A stretch of DNA of 64,000 nucleotides, from contig NZ_JACORU010000006.1 in NCBI RefSeq assembly GCF_014297445.1, positions 1 through 64,000 on the forward strand, in the 5' to 3' direction. The translations under genes and the position numbers were made by a program. Below, in pieces: positions 28,610 through 38,113 of the stretch (positions are counted from its first letter, which is position 1; the number at the start of each line of letters is the position of its first letter). The notes beneath the pieces were generated by a model. The model was given only the letters and a program-made list of their open reading frames with translations. It was not told the DNA's origin and made no database searches. This DNA comes from Ramlibacter albus (GTDB taxonomy: Bacteria; Pseudomonadota; Gammaproteobacteria; Burkholderiales; Burkholderiaceae_C).

Positions 28610-30064
28610 GTGGAATCGATCGAAGAACTGGCCCGCAGGGCCGCGCCCGCGTGCGACTCGTGGTCCGTGCGCGCGCTGGAAGAGCGCTCCGAGCAGCTGT
28701 GCGTGCGGCAGGACGTCGCCGAGGCCCCTGCGCGGGCCCAGGACCGCGGCGCGATGGTGTCGGTGGTAAAGAGTGGTGCGCTGGGCTACGCGGCCACCAG
28801 CGACCTTTCCGAGGGCGGGTTGCGGGCTGCCTTCGCGCACGCCCTCGCCGTCGCGAAGGCCGCCGCCGGCCGCTCGCTCATTGACTACCGCGAGGCCGAA
28901 CCCGTGGCTACTCGCGCCCGGTGGGCGTCCCCCAACGAGAAGCCGGTGGAGACGATGCCGCTGGCCGAGCGCTTCACCCTCCTGCGCGAAGTTTGCGCCA
29001 GCGCAAAGGTCGGCGATTCCATCGTCGAGCGCACGGCCACCCTGTGGTCGATCCACACCGAGCAGCAGATCGTCACGTCCGCCGGCGGCTGCATCGACCA
29101 GGTCTGGGACCAGCTCATCCCGAACGTGAAGGTGGTCGCCAGCGCCAACGGCGACACGCAGACGCGCTCCTCGGCCGGCCAGTACAACGGCTTCTGCCGC
29201 CAGGGCGGGCTGGAGGTGCTGGAAGTTGCTGGTTTCCTGGAGGATGGGCCGCGCGTGGCACGCGAGGCGATCGAGCTCGTTCATGCCCCCAACTGCCCCA
29301 CCGGCGAGATGGACCTGCTGCTCATGCCCGACCAGATGATGCTGCAGATCCACGAAAGCATCGGCCACCCGCTGGAGCTGGACCGCATCCTCGGCGACGA
29401 GCGCAACTTCGCCGGCACCAGCTTCGTCACGCTCGACATGTTCGGCAAGTTCCAGTACGGCAGCCCGCTGCTGAACGTCACCTACGCACCGGACGTGCAT
29501 GCGCAGTTCGCCAGCTTCGGCTACGACGACGACGGCACGCCGGCCGAACGGCGGCACCTCATCAAGGACGGCATCCTCGTGCGGCCGTTGGGCGGCACGC
29601 TGTCGCAGTTGCGCGCACGGAAGCTGCGGCCGGACATCGAGGGCGTTGCGACGTCGCGCGCGGTGGGATGGAACCGCCCGCCGATCGACCGCATGAGCAA
29701 CCTCAACATCGAGCCCGGCACCTCGAAGCTCGACGACATGATCGCGAGCATCGGGCACGGCGTGATGATGAAGACCAACTCGTCCTGGAGCATCGACGAC
29801 TCGCGCAACAAGTTCCAGTTCGGCTGCGAGTGGGGCCGCATGATCCGCGGCGGCAAGCTCGCGGAGGTCGTGAAGCGGCCCAACTACCGCGGGATCTCGT
29901 CGTCCTTCTGGCGCTCGCTGTCGATGGTGGGCGACGCGAGCACGTTCAAGGTGATGGGCACGCCGTTCTGCGGCAAGGGCGAGCCTTCGCAGGTGATCCG
30001 CGTGGGGCATGCATCGCCTGCGTGCAAGTTCGACCGCGTGGCGGTGTTCGGGGGTGGCGCATGA
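28610..30064 (+). CDS. TldD-like metalloprotease subunit
   Basis: A 484-residue peptidase U62/TldD-family protein. The zinc-site HExxxH is HESIGH (248-253), followed by PLELDRILGDERNFAGTSFV. TldD partners with a TldE-type protein to cut unfolded peptides. The start is one of three consecutive GTG codons; 28610 is 5 nt after GGAGG. The stop overlaps the next ATG (ATGA), so the two subunits are coupled. It is probably a second paralogue rather than the canonical tldD. Confidence 0.88.
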   Translation: MESIEELARRAAPACDSWSVRALEERSEQLCVRQDVAEAPARAQDRGAMVSVVKSGALGYAATSDLSEGGLRAAFAHALAVAKAAAGRSLIDYREAEPVATRARWASPNEKPVETMPLAERFTLLREVCASAKVGDSIVERTATLWSIHTEQQIVTSAGGCIDQVWDQLIPNVKVVASANGDTQTRSSAGQYNGFCRQGGLEVLEVAGFLEDGPRVAREAIELVHAPNCPTGEMDLLLMPDQMMLQIHESIGHPLELDRILGDERNFAGTSFVTLDMFGKFQYGSPLLNVTYAPDVHAQFASFGYDDDGTPAERRHLIKDGILVRPLGGTLSQLRARKLRPDIEGVATSRAVGWNRPPIDRMSNLNIEPGTSKLDDMIASIGHGVMMKTNSSWSIDDSRNKFQFGCEWGRMIRGGKLAEVVKRPNYRGISSSFWRSLSMVGDASTFKVMGTPFCGKGEPSQVIRVGHASPACKFDRVAVFGGGA

Positions 30065-31386
30065 GGGCCGAAGACTTCGACAAGCTGGCCGCTGCTGTGT
30101 GCCAGCCGCCTGCGGGGACCGACCTCGTGAGCCTGGCGTATTCCGCCGAATCGACGGAGTTCATCCGCTTCAACCATGCGCAGGTGCGGCAGGCCATGCA
30201 CGTGGACCAGCACTACGCGACATTGGGCGTTGTCGCCGGCACGCGGCGTGCGACGAGCACCGTCTCGCTCTCCGGTCACTTCGAAGACGACGCCCGGCGC
30301 CTGCGCGAAGAGTGCACCGTGCTTGCCCGCGACCTGCCCTTCGTGCCGGAGGACCCGCACCTGCTGCTGCCGGACAAGGTGGAGTCCACGCACCACACCG
30401 CCAGCGGCACCCTGCCCTCGCAGCGCGAAGTCGTCGACGCGGTCGCTCGCCATGCAGGCGCCGCAGACCTCGTGGGCCTCTATGCGGGCGGCCCGGTCAC
30501 CCGCGCCTACGCCGACAGCCGCGGCCAGCGCAACTGGCACCGCGTGGAGAGCTTCCACTTCGACTGGTCGCTGTACCTGCGCGAAGACCAGGCGGTGAAG
30601 ACGCCCTATGCCGGCACCGTATGGGAAGAGCCCGCCTTCGCCTCGCGCGTCGAGCAGGCGCGCGAGCGGCTCGTGCTGCTCGAGCGGCCGCGCAAGACGC
30701 TGCCGCCCGGCGAATACCGCGCGTTCTTCACGCCCGGCGCCACCGCCGACCTGCTGGGCATCCTCGGCTGGGGCGGCTTCTCGCAGCGCGCGCTGCGCAC
30801 CGGCGTGAGCACGCTGCAGAAGCTGCACAAGGGCGAAGCGCTCTTCAGCCCGCAGCTCACGCTGACCGAAGCGGTGGCGGACGGCGTCGCACCGCGCTTC
30901 CAGATGGACGGCTTCGTGAAGCCCGCTTCGGTGCCGCTCGTGGCCGAGGGCCGCGCGGCCGGCACGCTCGTGAGCGCGCGCAGCTCGCGCGAATACGGCG
31001 TCGCCGCCAACGGCGCGAACGCGATGGAAGCGCCCGAGTCGCTCGACGTCGCGCCCGGCAAGCTGCCCATCGCCGACGCGTTGAAAGCTCTCGACACGGG
31101 CGTCTACGTGAGCAACGTGCACTACCTCAACTACAGCGATCGCGCCTCCTGCCGCATCACCGGCATGACGCGCTTCGCGTGCTTCTGGGTCGAGAAGGGC
31201 GAACTCGTGGCGCCCATCAACGTCATGCGCTTCGACGACTCGCTGCTGCGGATGTTCGGCGAAGGCCTGATCGCGCTCACCGACCAGGCCGAGCTGTCGC
31301 CCGACCCGCGCACCTGGGGCTCGCGCCAGCTGCGCGGCGTGACGGCGCCCGGCGCGCTGGTCGACGGCTTCAGGCTGACTTTGTAG
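30061..31386 (+). CDS. TldE/PmbA-like partner protein
   Basis: A 441-residue protein of the same fold as TldD but without HExxxH, as expected of the TldE/PmbA subunit. Recognisable parts are FIRFNHAQVRQAMHVDQHYA, LGWGGFSQRALRTGVSTLQK and VSNVHYLNYSDRASCRITGM. Its start overlaps the TldD-like stop by 4 bp. Its last 17 bp overlap the convergent TPP-enzyme gene. Confidence 0.85.
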   Translation: MRAEDFDKLAAAVCQPPAGTDLVSLAYSAESTEFIRFNHAQVRQAMHVDQHYATLGVVAGTRRATSTVSLSGHFEDDARRLREECTVLARDLPFVPEDPHLLLPDKVESTHHTASGTLPSQREVVDAVARHAGAADLVGLYAGGPVTRAYADSRGQRNWHRVESFHFDWSLYLREDQAVKTPYAGTVWEEPAFASRVEQARERLVLLERPRKTLPPGEYRAFFTPGATADLLGILGWGGFSQRALRTGVSTLQKLHKGEALFSPQLTLTEAVADGVAPRFQMDGFVKPASVPLVAEGRAAGTLVSARSSREYGVAANGANAMEAPESLDVAPGKLPIADALKALDTGVYVSNVHYLNYSDRASCRITGMTRFACFWVEKGELVAPINVMRFDDSLLRMFGEGLIALTDQAELSPDPRTWGSRQLRGVTAPGALVDGFRLTL

Positions 31387-33088
31387 CCTTCAGCGCGTTC
31401 TGGCGAATGCCGGAGAGCGTGCCGCGCGTCGTGAGCACCTCGGGGTCGAGCATGACCTCGATCACCGTGCCGTTCTTGCGCTCCAGCGCGGCCTTGAACT
31501 CGGCCTCGAACTGCTCCGTCTTCGTGATGCGCACACCCGCATAGCCGTACGCACGCGCCAGCGCGACGAAGTCGGGGTTGGCCAGCTCGGTGCCGTGCAC
31601 GCGCTCGGGGTACTCGCGCTCCTGGTGCATGCGGATCGTGCCGTACATGCCGTTGTTCAGCAGCAGCACGATGCTCTTGCCGCCGTGCTGTGACGCGGTC
31701 GCAAGCTCCTGCCCCGTCATCAGGAAGTCGCCGTCGCCCGCGATGGTGAATGCCGTGCGGCCCGACGCGATGTTCGCGCCGATCGCCGCCGGCACGCCGT
31801 AGCCCATCGCGCCGCTCGTGGGCGCGAGTTGCGTCTTGTGGCCCTTGGCGAGGCCGTGGTGGCGGTGGAAGCGATGGATCCACGACGCGAAGTTGCCCGC
31901 GCCGTTGGTGAGCACCGCGTCCTGCGGCAGCAGCCGCGAGATCGTCTCGACGATCGCCGGCATGTCGATGTCGCCCGGCAGCTTCTGCGGCTCGAGGTTG
32001 GCGATGTAGTCGGCGTTGGCAGCCGCTGTCCATTCCGCCCATGGCACCTCGGGCGGCGCCGTCAGCACTTCGAGCGAACGCGCAGCGGCATTCATCGTCG
32101 CGTTGATCGCGAGGTCCGCGAGGTAGACGCGGTTCAGTTCTTCCGCGCTCGCATGGATGTGGATGAGCTTTTGCTGCGATTTCGGCGGCTTGAGCAGCGT
32201 GTAGCCGCTCGTGGTCATCTCGCCCAGGCGCGGGCCGATGGCGAGGATGAGGTCCGCTTCCTTGATGCGCGCCGCGAGCTTCGGGTTGGGGCCGATGCCC
32301 ACGTCACCCGCGTACTGCGGATGGTGGTTGTCGAAGGTGTCCTGGAAGCGGAACGCATTGCCCACCGGCAGCTTCCAGTTCTCGGCGAAGCGCTGCAGCG
32401 CCTGCGCCGACTGCGGCGTCCAGCCGCCGCCGCCGGCAATCACGAAGGGCTTCTTCGCGGCGAGCAGCATCTCGCGCAGCTGGCGCAGCGCGCCGGGGTC
32501 GCTCCATGCTTCCACCGCCTCCACGCGCGGCAACGGTCGCGCGGAAGTCTCCTGCGTGAGCATGTCCTCGGGCAGCACGAGCACCACCGGGCCCGGGCGC
32601 CCGTTCATCGCGGTCGCGAACGCACGCGAGACGTATTCGGGGATGCGGTTCGGGTCGTCGATGCGCTCGACGCGCTTGGCCATGCCCTTGGTACTCGGCC
32701 CGAAGAACACGGCGTAGTCCACCTCCTGGAACGCCTCGCGGTCCCGCTGGTCGCTCGCCACGTCGCCGACGAACAGCACCATCGGCGTCGAATCCTGGAA
32801 AGCCGTGTGCACGCCGATCGAGGCGTTCGTGGCACCCGGCCCGCGCGTGACGAAGCAGATGCCCGGCCGGTTGGTCATCTTGCCCACCGCCTCGGCCATG
32901 AAGGCCGCGCCGCCCTCCTGCCGGTTGATCACGAACCGGATCTTGTCGCGGTACGCATGGAAGCCGTCGAGCACCGCGAGAAAACTCTCGCCGGGCACGC
33001 CGAACGCGTGCGTGACGCCCTGCGCCACGAGGCATTCGACGATGAGGTGACCTGCGATCTGGGAAGGTGTGGAAGGCAACGAGTCCAT
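31370..33088 (-). CDS. Thiamine-diphosphate-dependent enzyme, IlvB-like
   Basis: A 572-residue TPP enzyme of the acetolactate synthase/benzoylformate decarboxylase family. The N-terminal PYR domain carries the catalytic Glu in RQEGGAAFMAEA. A central FAD/NAD-like domain is at about 195-330, and the C-terminal PP domain has the TPP motif GDGDFLMTGQELATAS then LLLNNGMYGT. No IlvN-like subunit adjoins, so it is probably catabolic (decarboxylase, hydrolase or ligase). It diverges from tetR, and an operator lies in the 43-bp gap. Confidence 0.85.
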   Translation of the reverse strand: MDSLPSTPSQIAGHLIVECLVAQGVTHAFGVPGESFLAVLDGFHAYRDKIRFVINRQEGGAAFMAEAVGKMTNRPGICFVTRGPGATNASIGVHTAFQDSTPMVLFVGDVASDQRDREAFQEVDYAVFFGPSTKGMAKRVERIDDPNRIPEYVSRAFATAMNGRPGPVVLVLPEDMLTQETSARPLPRVEAVEAWSDPGALRQLREMLLAAKKPFVIAGGGGWTPQSAQALQRFAENWKLPVGNAFRFQDTFDNHHPQYAGDVGIGPNPKLAARIKEADLILAIGPRLGEMTTSGYTLLKPPKSQQKLIHIHASAEELNRVYLADLAINATMNAAARSLEVLTAPPEVPWAEWTAAANADYIANLEPQKLPGDIDMPAIVETISRLLPQDAVLTNGAGNFASWIHRFHRHHGLAKGHKTQLAPTSGAMGYGVPAAIGANIASGRTAFTIAGDGDFLMTGQELATASQHGGKSIVLLLNNGMYGTIRMHQEREYPERVHGTELANPDFVALARAYGYAGVRITKTEQFEAEFKAALERKNGTVIEVMLDPEVLTTRGTLSGIRQNALKATKSA

Positions 33089-33100
33089 GGGGTGCTTGAC

Positions 33101-33123
33101 TTAATTAACTGCTCGGTGAATTA
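33101..33123. promoter_or_regulatory. Operator copy 1 between TPP gene and tetR
   Basis: The 23-bp element TTAATTAACTG-CTC-GGTGAATTA fills most of the divergent gap. Its reverse complement recurs with 2 mismatches at 33796-33818 on the other side of tetR. A TTGACT at 33096-33101 could be the tetR -35, so bound protein would cover the promoters of both genes. Confidence 0.8.
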
Positions 33124-33131
33124 TCCGGGCC

Positions 33132-33758
33132 ATGGAAGAACGACAGCGCGACGCCGACCGTTCGCAGGCTGCCATCCTAGCAGCGGCCCGCGACGAATTC
33201 GCGGAGCACGGGCTGGGCGGCGCCCGGGTGGACCGCATCGCCGAACGCGCGGGCCTGAACAAGCGGCTCCTCTACTACTACTTCGACGACAAGGAGAAGC
33301 TGTTCCAGGCGGTCCTGGAGCAGACCTACCGCGACATCCGCGACCGCGAGCGCGAGCTGCACCTCGAGGACCTGCCGCCCGCCGACGCGGTGAAGCGCCT
33401 CGTCGAGTTCACCTGGAACTACTACCTCGAGCACCCCGAGTTCCTCACGCTGCTCAACAGCGCCAACCTGCACCGCGCCCGCCACCTGCAAGGCAGCAAG
33501 CGGGCGCGCGAGCTGAACTCGCCGCTGATCGAAACGCTGGCGCACGTGCTGGAGCGCGGCCGCAAGGAAGGGGTGTTCCGCGGCGGCGTGGACCCCGTGC
33601 AGCTGTACGTGTCCATCGCGGGCCTGTCGTACTTCTACCTCTCGAACAACCACACCCTGTCGGCCATCTTCGGCCGCGACCTGCTGGCGCCCAAGGCCCG
33701 CAGCGAACGGCTGTCGCACATGACCGACGTGATCCTCGGCTACCTGCTCGCCCCCTGA
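33132..33758 (+). CDS. TetR-family regulator
   Basis: A 208-residue repressor-type protein. The HTH is at about residues 12-58 (AILAAARDEFAEHGLGGARV, then IAERAGLNKRLLYYYFDDKE). The C-terminal ligand/dimer domain contains VKRLVEFTWNYYLEHPEFLT, as in RutR-like TetR members. It sits between the TPP gene and the Bug operon, each preceded by the same 23-bp element, so it very likely controls both. Confidence 0.92.
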   Translation: MEERQRDADRSQAAILAAARDEFAEHGLGGARVDRIAERAGLNKRLLYYYFDDKEKLFQAVLEQTYRDIRDRERELHLEDLPPADAVKRLVEFTWNYYLEHPEFLTLLNSANLHRARHLQGSKRARELNSPLIETLAHVLERGRKEGVFRGGVDPVQLYVSIAGLSYFYLSNNHTLSAIFGRDLLAPKARSERLSHMTDVILGYLLAP

Positions 33759-33771
33759 GCGACGGGTGTGC

Positions 33772-33799
33772 TTGACCTGCCCGGATTTTTCCCCATAAT
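33772..33799 (+). promoter_or_regulatory. Promoter of the Bug/dehydrogenase operon
   Basis: TTGACC (33772-33777), a 16-bp spacer and CATAAT (33794-33799) precede the first Bug gene. The -10 overlaps the second operator copy, which fits repression by the adjacent TetR protein. Confidence 0.7.
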
Positions 33800-33818
33800 T
33801 CACCAACCAGTTAATTAA
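33796..33818. promoter_or_regulatory. Operator copy 2 before the Bug operon
   Basis: TAATTCACC-AAC-CAGTTAATTAA is the reverse complement of the element at 33101-33123 with 2 mismatches in 23. It starts inside the -10 box and ends 17 bp before the ATG. Confidence 0.8.
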
Positions 33819-33835
33819 CCCTGGAGACAAGACCG

Positions 33836-34807
33836 ATGCCCCAGCTGTTTCGCCGCACCCTCGTCGCCGCCGCCCTCCTCGCCCCGCTCGCCGTTCTCGC
33901 GCAGGCCGGCTACCCCAACAAGCCGATCAAGGTGATCGTGCCCTTCGCGGCCGGCAGCACCACGGACATCATCGCGCGCGCCATCACGGACAAGATGTCG
34001 CAGAGCCTGGGCCAGCAGCTCGTCGTGGAAAACCGCGCCGGTGCCAGCGGCACCATCGGCCAGCAGGCCGTCGCCACCGCGGCGCCGGACGGCTACACGA
34101 TCATGGTCCACAGCTCGTCGCACACGGTCAGCCCGCACACGTTCGCCAAGCTGCCGTTCGACACCGAGAAGGACTTCGTCGGCATCACGCCGATCTCGTC
34201 CACGCCAAACGTGCTGGTGATCTCGCCCACGAAGAACATCAAGACGCTGCAGGATCTGCTGGCCTACGGCAAGGCCAACCCCGGCAAGCTGAACTTCGCG
34301 TCGGCCGGCCAGGGCAGCGCCACGCACCTCAATGCCGAGAAGTTCAAGCTCGCCGCGAAGATCGACGCGCAGAACATCCCGTTCAAGGGCTCCGCCGAAG
34401 CGGTGACCGAAGTGGTCGCCGGCCGCGTCGACTACTACTTCTCGCCCATCGCGCCCGTCGTCGGGCAGATCAAGAACGGGCAGCTGCTGCCGCTGGCCGT
34501 CGGCTCGCCGCGCCGTGCCGCTGCGCTGCCGCAAGTGCCGACGACCGCCGAGGCGGGCGTGCCCGGCTCCGAGTTCAACTTCTGGATCGGCATGATGGCC
34601 CCGGCGAAGACGCCGAAGGAGGTCGTGAACCGCCTGAACGAGGAAGTGGTGAAGGCGCTGAACACGCCGGAAGTGAAGGAGCGTTTCGCGGCGCTCGGCG
34701 CCGATGCCTGGACGCTGAAGCCCGAGCAGTTCGACGCGTACATCCGTGATGAGATCAAGAGCAACGGACCGCTCGTGAAGGCCGCCGGCCTGGAGGTGCA
34801 CAAGTAA
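33836..34807 (+). CDS. Bug-family (TctC) solute-binding protein
   Basis: A 323-residue periplasmic receptor. A signal peptide covers about residues 1-23 (ending LAPLAVLAQA). The Bug core is evident: YPNKPIKVIVPFAAGSTTD, LVVENRAGASGTIGQQAVA, PDGYTIMVHSSS and APAKTPKEVVNRLNEEVVKA. Bug proteins feed TctAB-type transporters or act as sensors; no tctAB is in the window. First gene of the TetR-controlled operon. The ligand is unknown. Confidence 0.92.
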   Translation: MPQLFRRTLVAAALLAPLAVLAQAGYPNKPIKVIVPFAAGSTTDIIARAITDKMSQSLGQQLVVENRAGASGTIGQQAVATAAPDGYTIMVHSSSHTVSPHTFAKLPFDTEKDFVGITPISSTPNVLVISPTKNIKTLQDLLAYGKANPGKLNFASAGQGSATHLNAEKFKLAAKIDAQNIPFKGSAEAVTEVVAGRVDYYFSPIAPVVGQIKNGQLLPLAVGSPRRAAALPQVPTTAEAGVPGSEFNFWIGMMAPAKTPKEVVNRLNEEVVKALNTPEVKERFAALGADAWTLKPEQFDAYIRDEIKSNGPLVKAAGLEVHK

Positions 34808-35970
34808 TGGCTACGCAACGTCTCGGGATCATCATGCACGGCGTCACGGGGCGCATGGGCATGAACCAGCACCTCATCCGCTCCATCGTCGCCATCCGCA
34901 AGCAAGGCGGCGTCACGCTCTCCAACGGCGACAAGGTGATGCCGGACCCGATCCTCATCGGCCGCAACGCCGACAAGATCGCGGCTCTTGCCAAAGAGCA
35001 CGGCATCGAGCGCTGCGGCACCGACCTCGACAAGGCGCTGGACAACCAGCAGGACACGATCTTCTTCGACGCGGGCACGACGCAGATGCGCCCCACGTTG
35101 CTCGCGAAGGCGATCCGCGCCGGCAAGCACGTGTACTGCGAGAAGCCGATCGCGACCAACCTGAACGAAGCGGTGGAGATCGCGCGGCTCGCGCAGAAGT
35201 CCGGCGTCAAGCACGGCGCCGTGCAGGACAAGCTGTTCCTGCCCGGCCTGCGCAAGCTGGACATGCTGCGCCGCGCCGGCTTCTTCGGCCGCATGCTGTC
35301 GCTGCGCCTGGAGTTCGGCTACTGGGTGTTCGAGGGCGACCTGCAGCCAATCCAGCGCCCCAGCTGGAACTACCGCGCGGAGGAAGGCGGCGGCATGATC
35401 CTGGACATGATGTGCCACTGGCGCTACGTGCTGGACAACCTGTTCGGCGAAGTGAAATCGATCACCTGCCTCGGCGCCACTCACATCCCGCAGCGCTGGG
35501 ACGAAGCGGGCAAGCCCTACAAGGCGACGGCCGATGACGCCGCGTATGCAACCGCAGAACTCGTCGGCTTCGACGGCGAACCCATCGTCGCGCAGCTCAC
35601 CATGTCGTGGGCCACGCGCGTGCGGCGCGACGACCTCGTCACGTTCCATGTCGACGGCACGCACGGCTCCGCGGTGGCCACACTCACCGAGTGCCGCGCC
35701 CAGAGCCGCGTGGCGACGCCGCGCCCGGTCTGGAACCCGGAAGTGAAGCAGCCGATGAACTTCTTCGACCAGTGGCAGGAAGTGCCCGACACGCAGTTCT
35801 ACGACAACGGCTTCAAGATCCAGTGGGAACACTTCATCCGCCACGTGGTCGAGAACGAGCCTTACAAGTGGACGCTGCCCGAGGGCGCCAAGGGCGTGCA
35901 GCTGGTGGAAGCCGCGCTGCAAAGCTGGAAAGAGCGGCGCTGGGTGGACGTGCCGAAGCTGGAGATCTGA
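34807..35970 (+). CDS. Gfo/Idh/MocA-family oxidoreductase
   Basis: A 387-residue NAD(P)-dependent sugar/cyclitol-type dehydrogenase. The Rossmann domain (1-125) is followed by GKHVYCEKPIATNLNEAVEI (EKP motif; Lys catalytic) and a C-terminal alpha/beta domain (EEGGGMILDMMCHWRYVLDN with the conserved Asp and His). Its start overlaps the Bug stop by one base. The substrate is probably a sugar, sugar acid or inositol derivative. Confidence 0.9.
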   Translation: MATQRLGIIMHGVTGRMGMNQHLIRSIVAIRKQGGVTLSNGDKVMPDPILIGRNADKIAALAKEHGIERCGTDLDKALDNQQDTIFFDAGTTQMRPTLLAKAIRAGKHVYCEKPIATNLNEAVEIARLAQKSGVKHGAVQDKLFLPGLRKLDMLRRAGFFGRMLSLRLEFGYWVFEGDLQPIQRPSWNYRAEEGGGMILDMMCHWRYVLDNLFGEVKSITCLGATHIPQRWDEAGKPYKATADDAAYATAELVGFDGEPIVAQLTMSWATRVRRDDLVTFHVDGTHGSAVATLTECRAQSRVATPRPVWNPEVKQPMNFFDQWQEVPDTQFYDNGFKIQWEHFIRHVVENEPYKWTLPEGAKGVQLVEAALQSWKERRWVDVPKLEI

Positions 35971-35972
35971 CC

Positions 35973-37157
35973 ATGGCGCTGACGCTGAAGCTCCCCACCG
36001 CCGGTGGCGCGATCGAGCAGTACGCACTGCGCGGCACGCAACCGGTGCAGCCTGCGAAGGGCATCACCTTCAACCGGATCGCGTACTCCGCTGCACACGT
36101 CGTCGCCGACCCGCGCGCCGCGATCGACCCATGGCTGCAATGCGCCGTCGACTGGGACGCGACCATCGCGTACCGCCGGCGCCTCTGGTCGATGGGCCTC
36201 GGCGTTGCCGAAGCGATGGACACCGCGCAGCGCGGCATGGGCCTGGACTGGCCGACCTCGCTCGAGCTGATCCGCCGCTCGCTCGATGCGGCGCGCGATG
36301 TGCCCGGCGCGATCGTGGCCAGCGGCTGCGGCACCGACCACCTCGCGCCCGAAGACGCCAAGAGCGTGGACGACGTGGTCCGCGCCTACGAAGAGCAGAT
36401 GGCCGCCATCGAGAAACTCGGCGGCAAGCTGATCGTGATGGCCAGCCGCGCACTGGCCCGCGTCGCGAAATCGCCCGCCGACTACGAGAAGGTCTACGGC
36501 CGCATCCTGTCGCAGGCGAAGCAGCCGGTGGTGCTGCACTGGCTCGGCGACATGTTCGACCCCGCCCTCGCCGGCTACTGGGGTTCGAAGGACGTGGACG
36601 CCGCCATGGACACCGCGCTGGGCATCATTGCCGCGCACGCGAACAAGGTCGACGGCATCAAGATCTCCCTGCTCGACAAGGACAAGGAGATTGCGATGCG
36701 CCGCCGCCTGCCCGCCGGCGTGCGCATGTACACCGGCGACGACTTCAACTACGCCGAGCTGATCGCCGGCGACGGCTTCGGCACCGAGCCCACGCACGGC
36801 AAGAGCGACGCGCTGCTGGGCATCTTCGACGCCATCGCGCCCGCTGCGAGCGCCGCACTCGGCGAACTCGCCCGCGGCAACCTCGACCGCTTCCACGCGA
36901 TCCTCGGCCCCACGGTGCCGCTGTCGCGCCACATCTTCGCGGCGCCCACTCGCTTCTACAAGACGGGCGTGGTGTTCATGGCCTGGCTCAATGGCCACCA
37001 GTCGCACTTCACGATGGTGGGCGGCCAGCAGAGCACGCGCAGCCTCGCCCACTTCGCCGAGCTGTTCCGCCTGGCCGACGCCGCCAACCTGCTCGAGAAG
37101 CCCGAGCTGGCCGTGCGCCGCATGCAGACCCTTCTGGCCCTTCACGGCGTGGAGTGA
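35973..37157 (+). CDS. DUF993 / dihydrodipicolinate-synthase-like protein
   Basis: A 394-residue TIM-barrel protein of the DUF993 group related to DapA-type Schiff-base lyases. The candidate Schiff-base lysine is in VDGIKISLLD (about residue 229), the place of GIKEAS in DapA; other marks are LIVMASRALA and GFGTEPTHGKSDALLGIFDA. It lies 2 bp after the dehydrogenase stop. The expected reaction is an aldol or retro-aldol cleavage of a keto-acid or keto-sugar; substrate unknown. Confidence 0.85.
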   Translation: MALTLKLPTAGGAIEQYALRGTQPVQPAKGITFNRIAYSAAHVVADPRAAIDPWLQCAVDWDATIAYRRRLWSMGLGVAEAMDTAQRGMGLDWPTSLELIRRSLDAARDVPGAIVASGCGTDHLAPEDAKSVDDVVRAYEEQMAAIEKLGGKLIVMASRALARVAKSPADYEKVYGRILSQAKQPVVLHWLGDMFDPALAGYWGSKDVDAAMDTALGIIAAHANKVDGIKISLLDKDKEIAMRRRLPAGVRMYTGDDFNYAELIAGDGFGTEPTHGKSDALLGIFDAIAPAASAALGELARGNLDRFHAILGPTVPLSRHIFAAPTRFYKTGVVFMAWLNGHQSHFTMVGGQQSTRSLAHFAELFRLADAANLLEKPELAVRRMQTLLALHGVE

Positions 37158-37159
37158 CG

Positions 37160-38113
37160 ATGTTCAAGCAGCTTGTTCTCGCCGCGGCACTCGCCGCCGC
37201 CGCCCTCGCCGCGCATGCGCAGGCTTACCCTGCGCGCCCCGTGAAGGTGATCATCCCCTTCCCGCCGGGCGGCACGCTCGACACGCTGGGCCGCAGCGTC
37301 GCGCAGAAGCTCGCGGACCAGCTGGGCCAGCCCTTCGTGGTGGAGAACAAGCCGGGCGGCAACGGCACCATCGGCGCCGACGCGGTCGCCAAGGCACAGG
37401 CCGACGGCTACACGCTGCTGTTCAACGCGTCCACGTTCGTGACCGCGCCGATGACGATGAAGTCGGTGCCCTACGCCGTGACGCGCGACTTCGCGCCGGT
37501 GGCGCTGGTCGCCAAGGCGCCGCTCTCGGTGGCGATCAACAAGAACCTGCCCGTCACCGACATCAAGTCGCTCGTGGCGTATGCAAAGGCGAACCCCGGC
37601 AAGGTGACGTTCGCCGTCGGCTCCATCGGTTCGGCCGGCCACCTCGCCACCGAGCTGCTGAAGAAGTTCGCCGGGATCGACTACCTCGTCGTGCCGTACA
37701 AGGGCACGGCGCCCGCGTTCCAGGACCTGATCGGCGGCCAGATCGCCGGCTTCATCGACCCCATCCTCGGCTCGCTGCAGTACCACAAGAGCGGCATGCT
37801 GCGCGTCGTCGCCGTCACCTCCGACAAGCGCGCGCCCAACCTGCCCGAAGTAGCGACGGTGGGCGAGACGCTGCCGGGCTACGAGTTCTACAGCTGGTAC
37901 GGCCTGTGGGCGCCGGCGAAGACGCCCGCCGACATCGTGCAGAAACTCAACGCCGAAGTGAACAAGGCCATCGCGGCGGAGATCCGCGACAAGTTCAGCG
38001 CGCAGGGGCTGGCGTTCGCGCCCGGCTCGGTGGATGATTTCGCGAAATTCCAGGCGGCCGACATGGCGCGTTCGCAGAAGATCATCACCGAGGGCAACAT
38101 CCGTGTCGAATGA
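37160..38113 (+). CDS. Second Bug-family (TctC) solute-binding protein
   Basis: A 317-residue periplasmic receptor with a signal peptide (about 1-20, AAALAAHAQA) and the Bug motifs YPARPVKVIIPFPPGGTLDT, FVVENKPGGNGTIGADAVAK and LWAPAKTPADIVQKLNAEVN. It is clearly diverged from the first Bug protein of the operon, so the two may bind different ligands. It lies 2 bp after the DUF993 gene. Confidence 0.92.
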   Translation: MFKQLVLAAALAAAALAAHAQAYPARPVKVIIPFPPGGTLDTLGRSVAQKLADQLGQPFVVENKPGGNGTIGADAVAKAQADGYTLLFNASTFVTAPMTMKSVPYAVTRDFAPVALVAKAPLSVAINKNLPVTDIKSLVAYAKANPGKVTFAVGSIGSAGHLATELLKKFAGIDYLVVPYKGTAPAFQDLIGGQIAGFIDPILGSLQYHKSGMLRVVAVTSDKRAPNLPEVATVGETLPGYEFYSWYGLWAPAKTPADIVQKLNAEVNKAIAAEIRDKFSAQGLAFAPGSVDDFAKFQAADMARSQKIITEGNIRVE

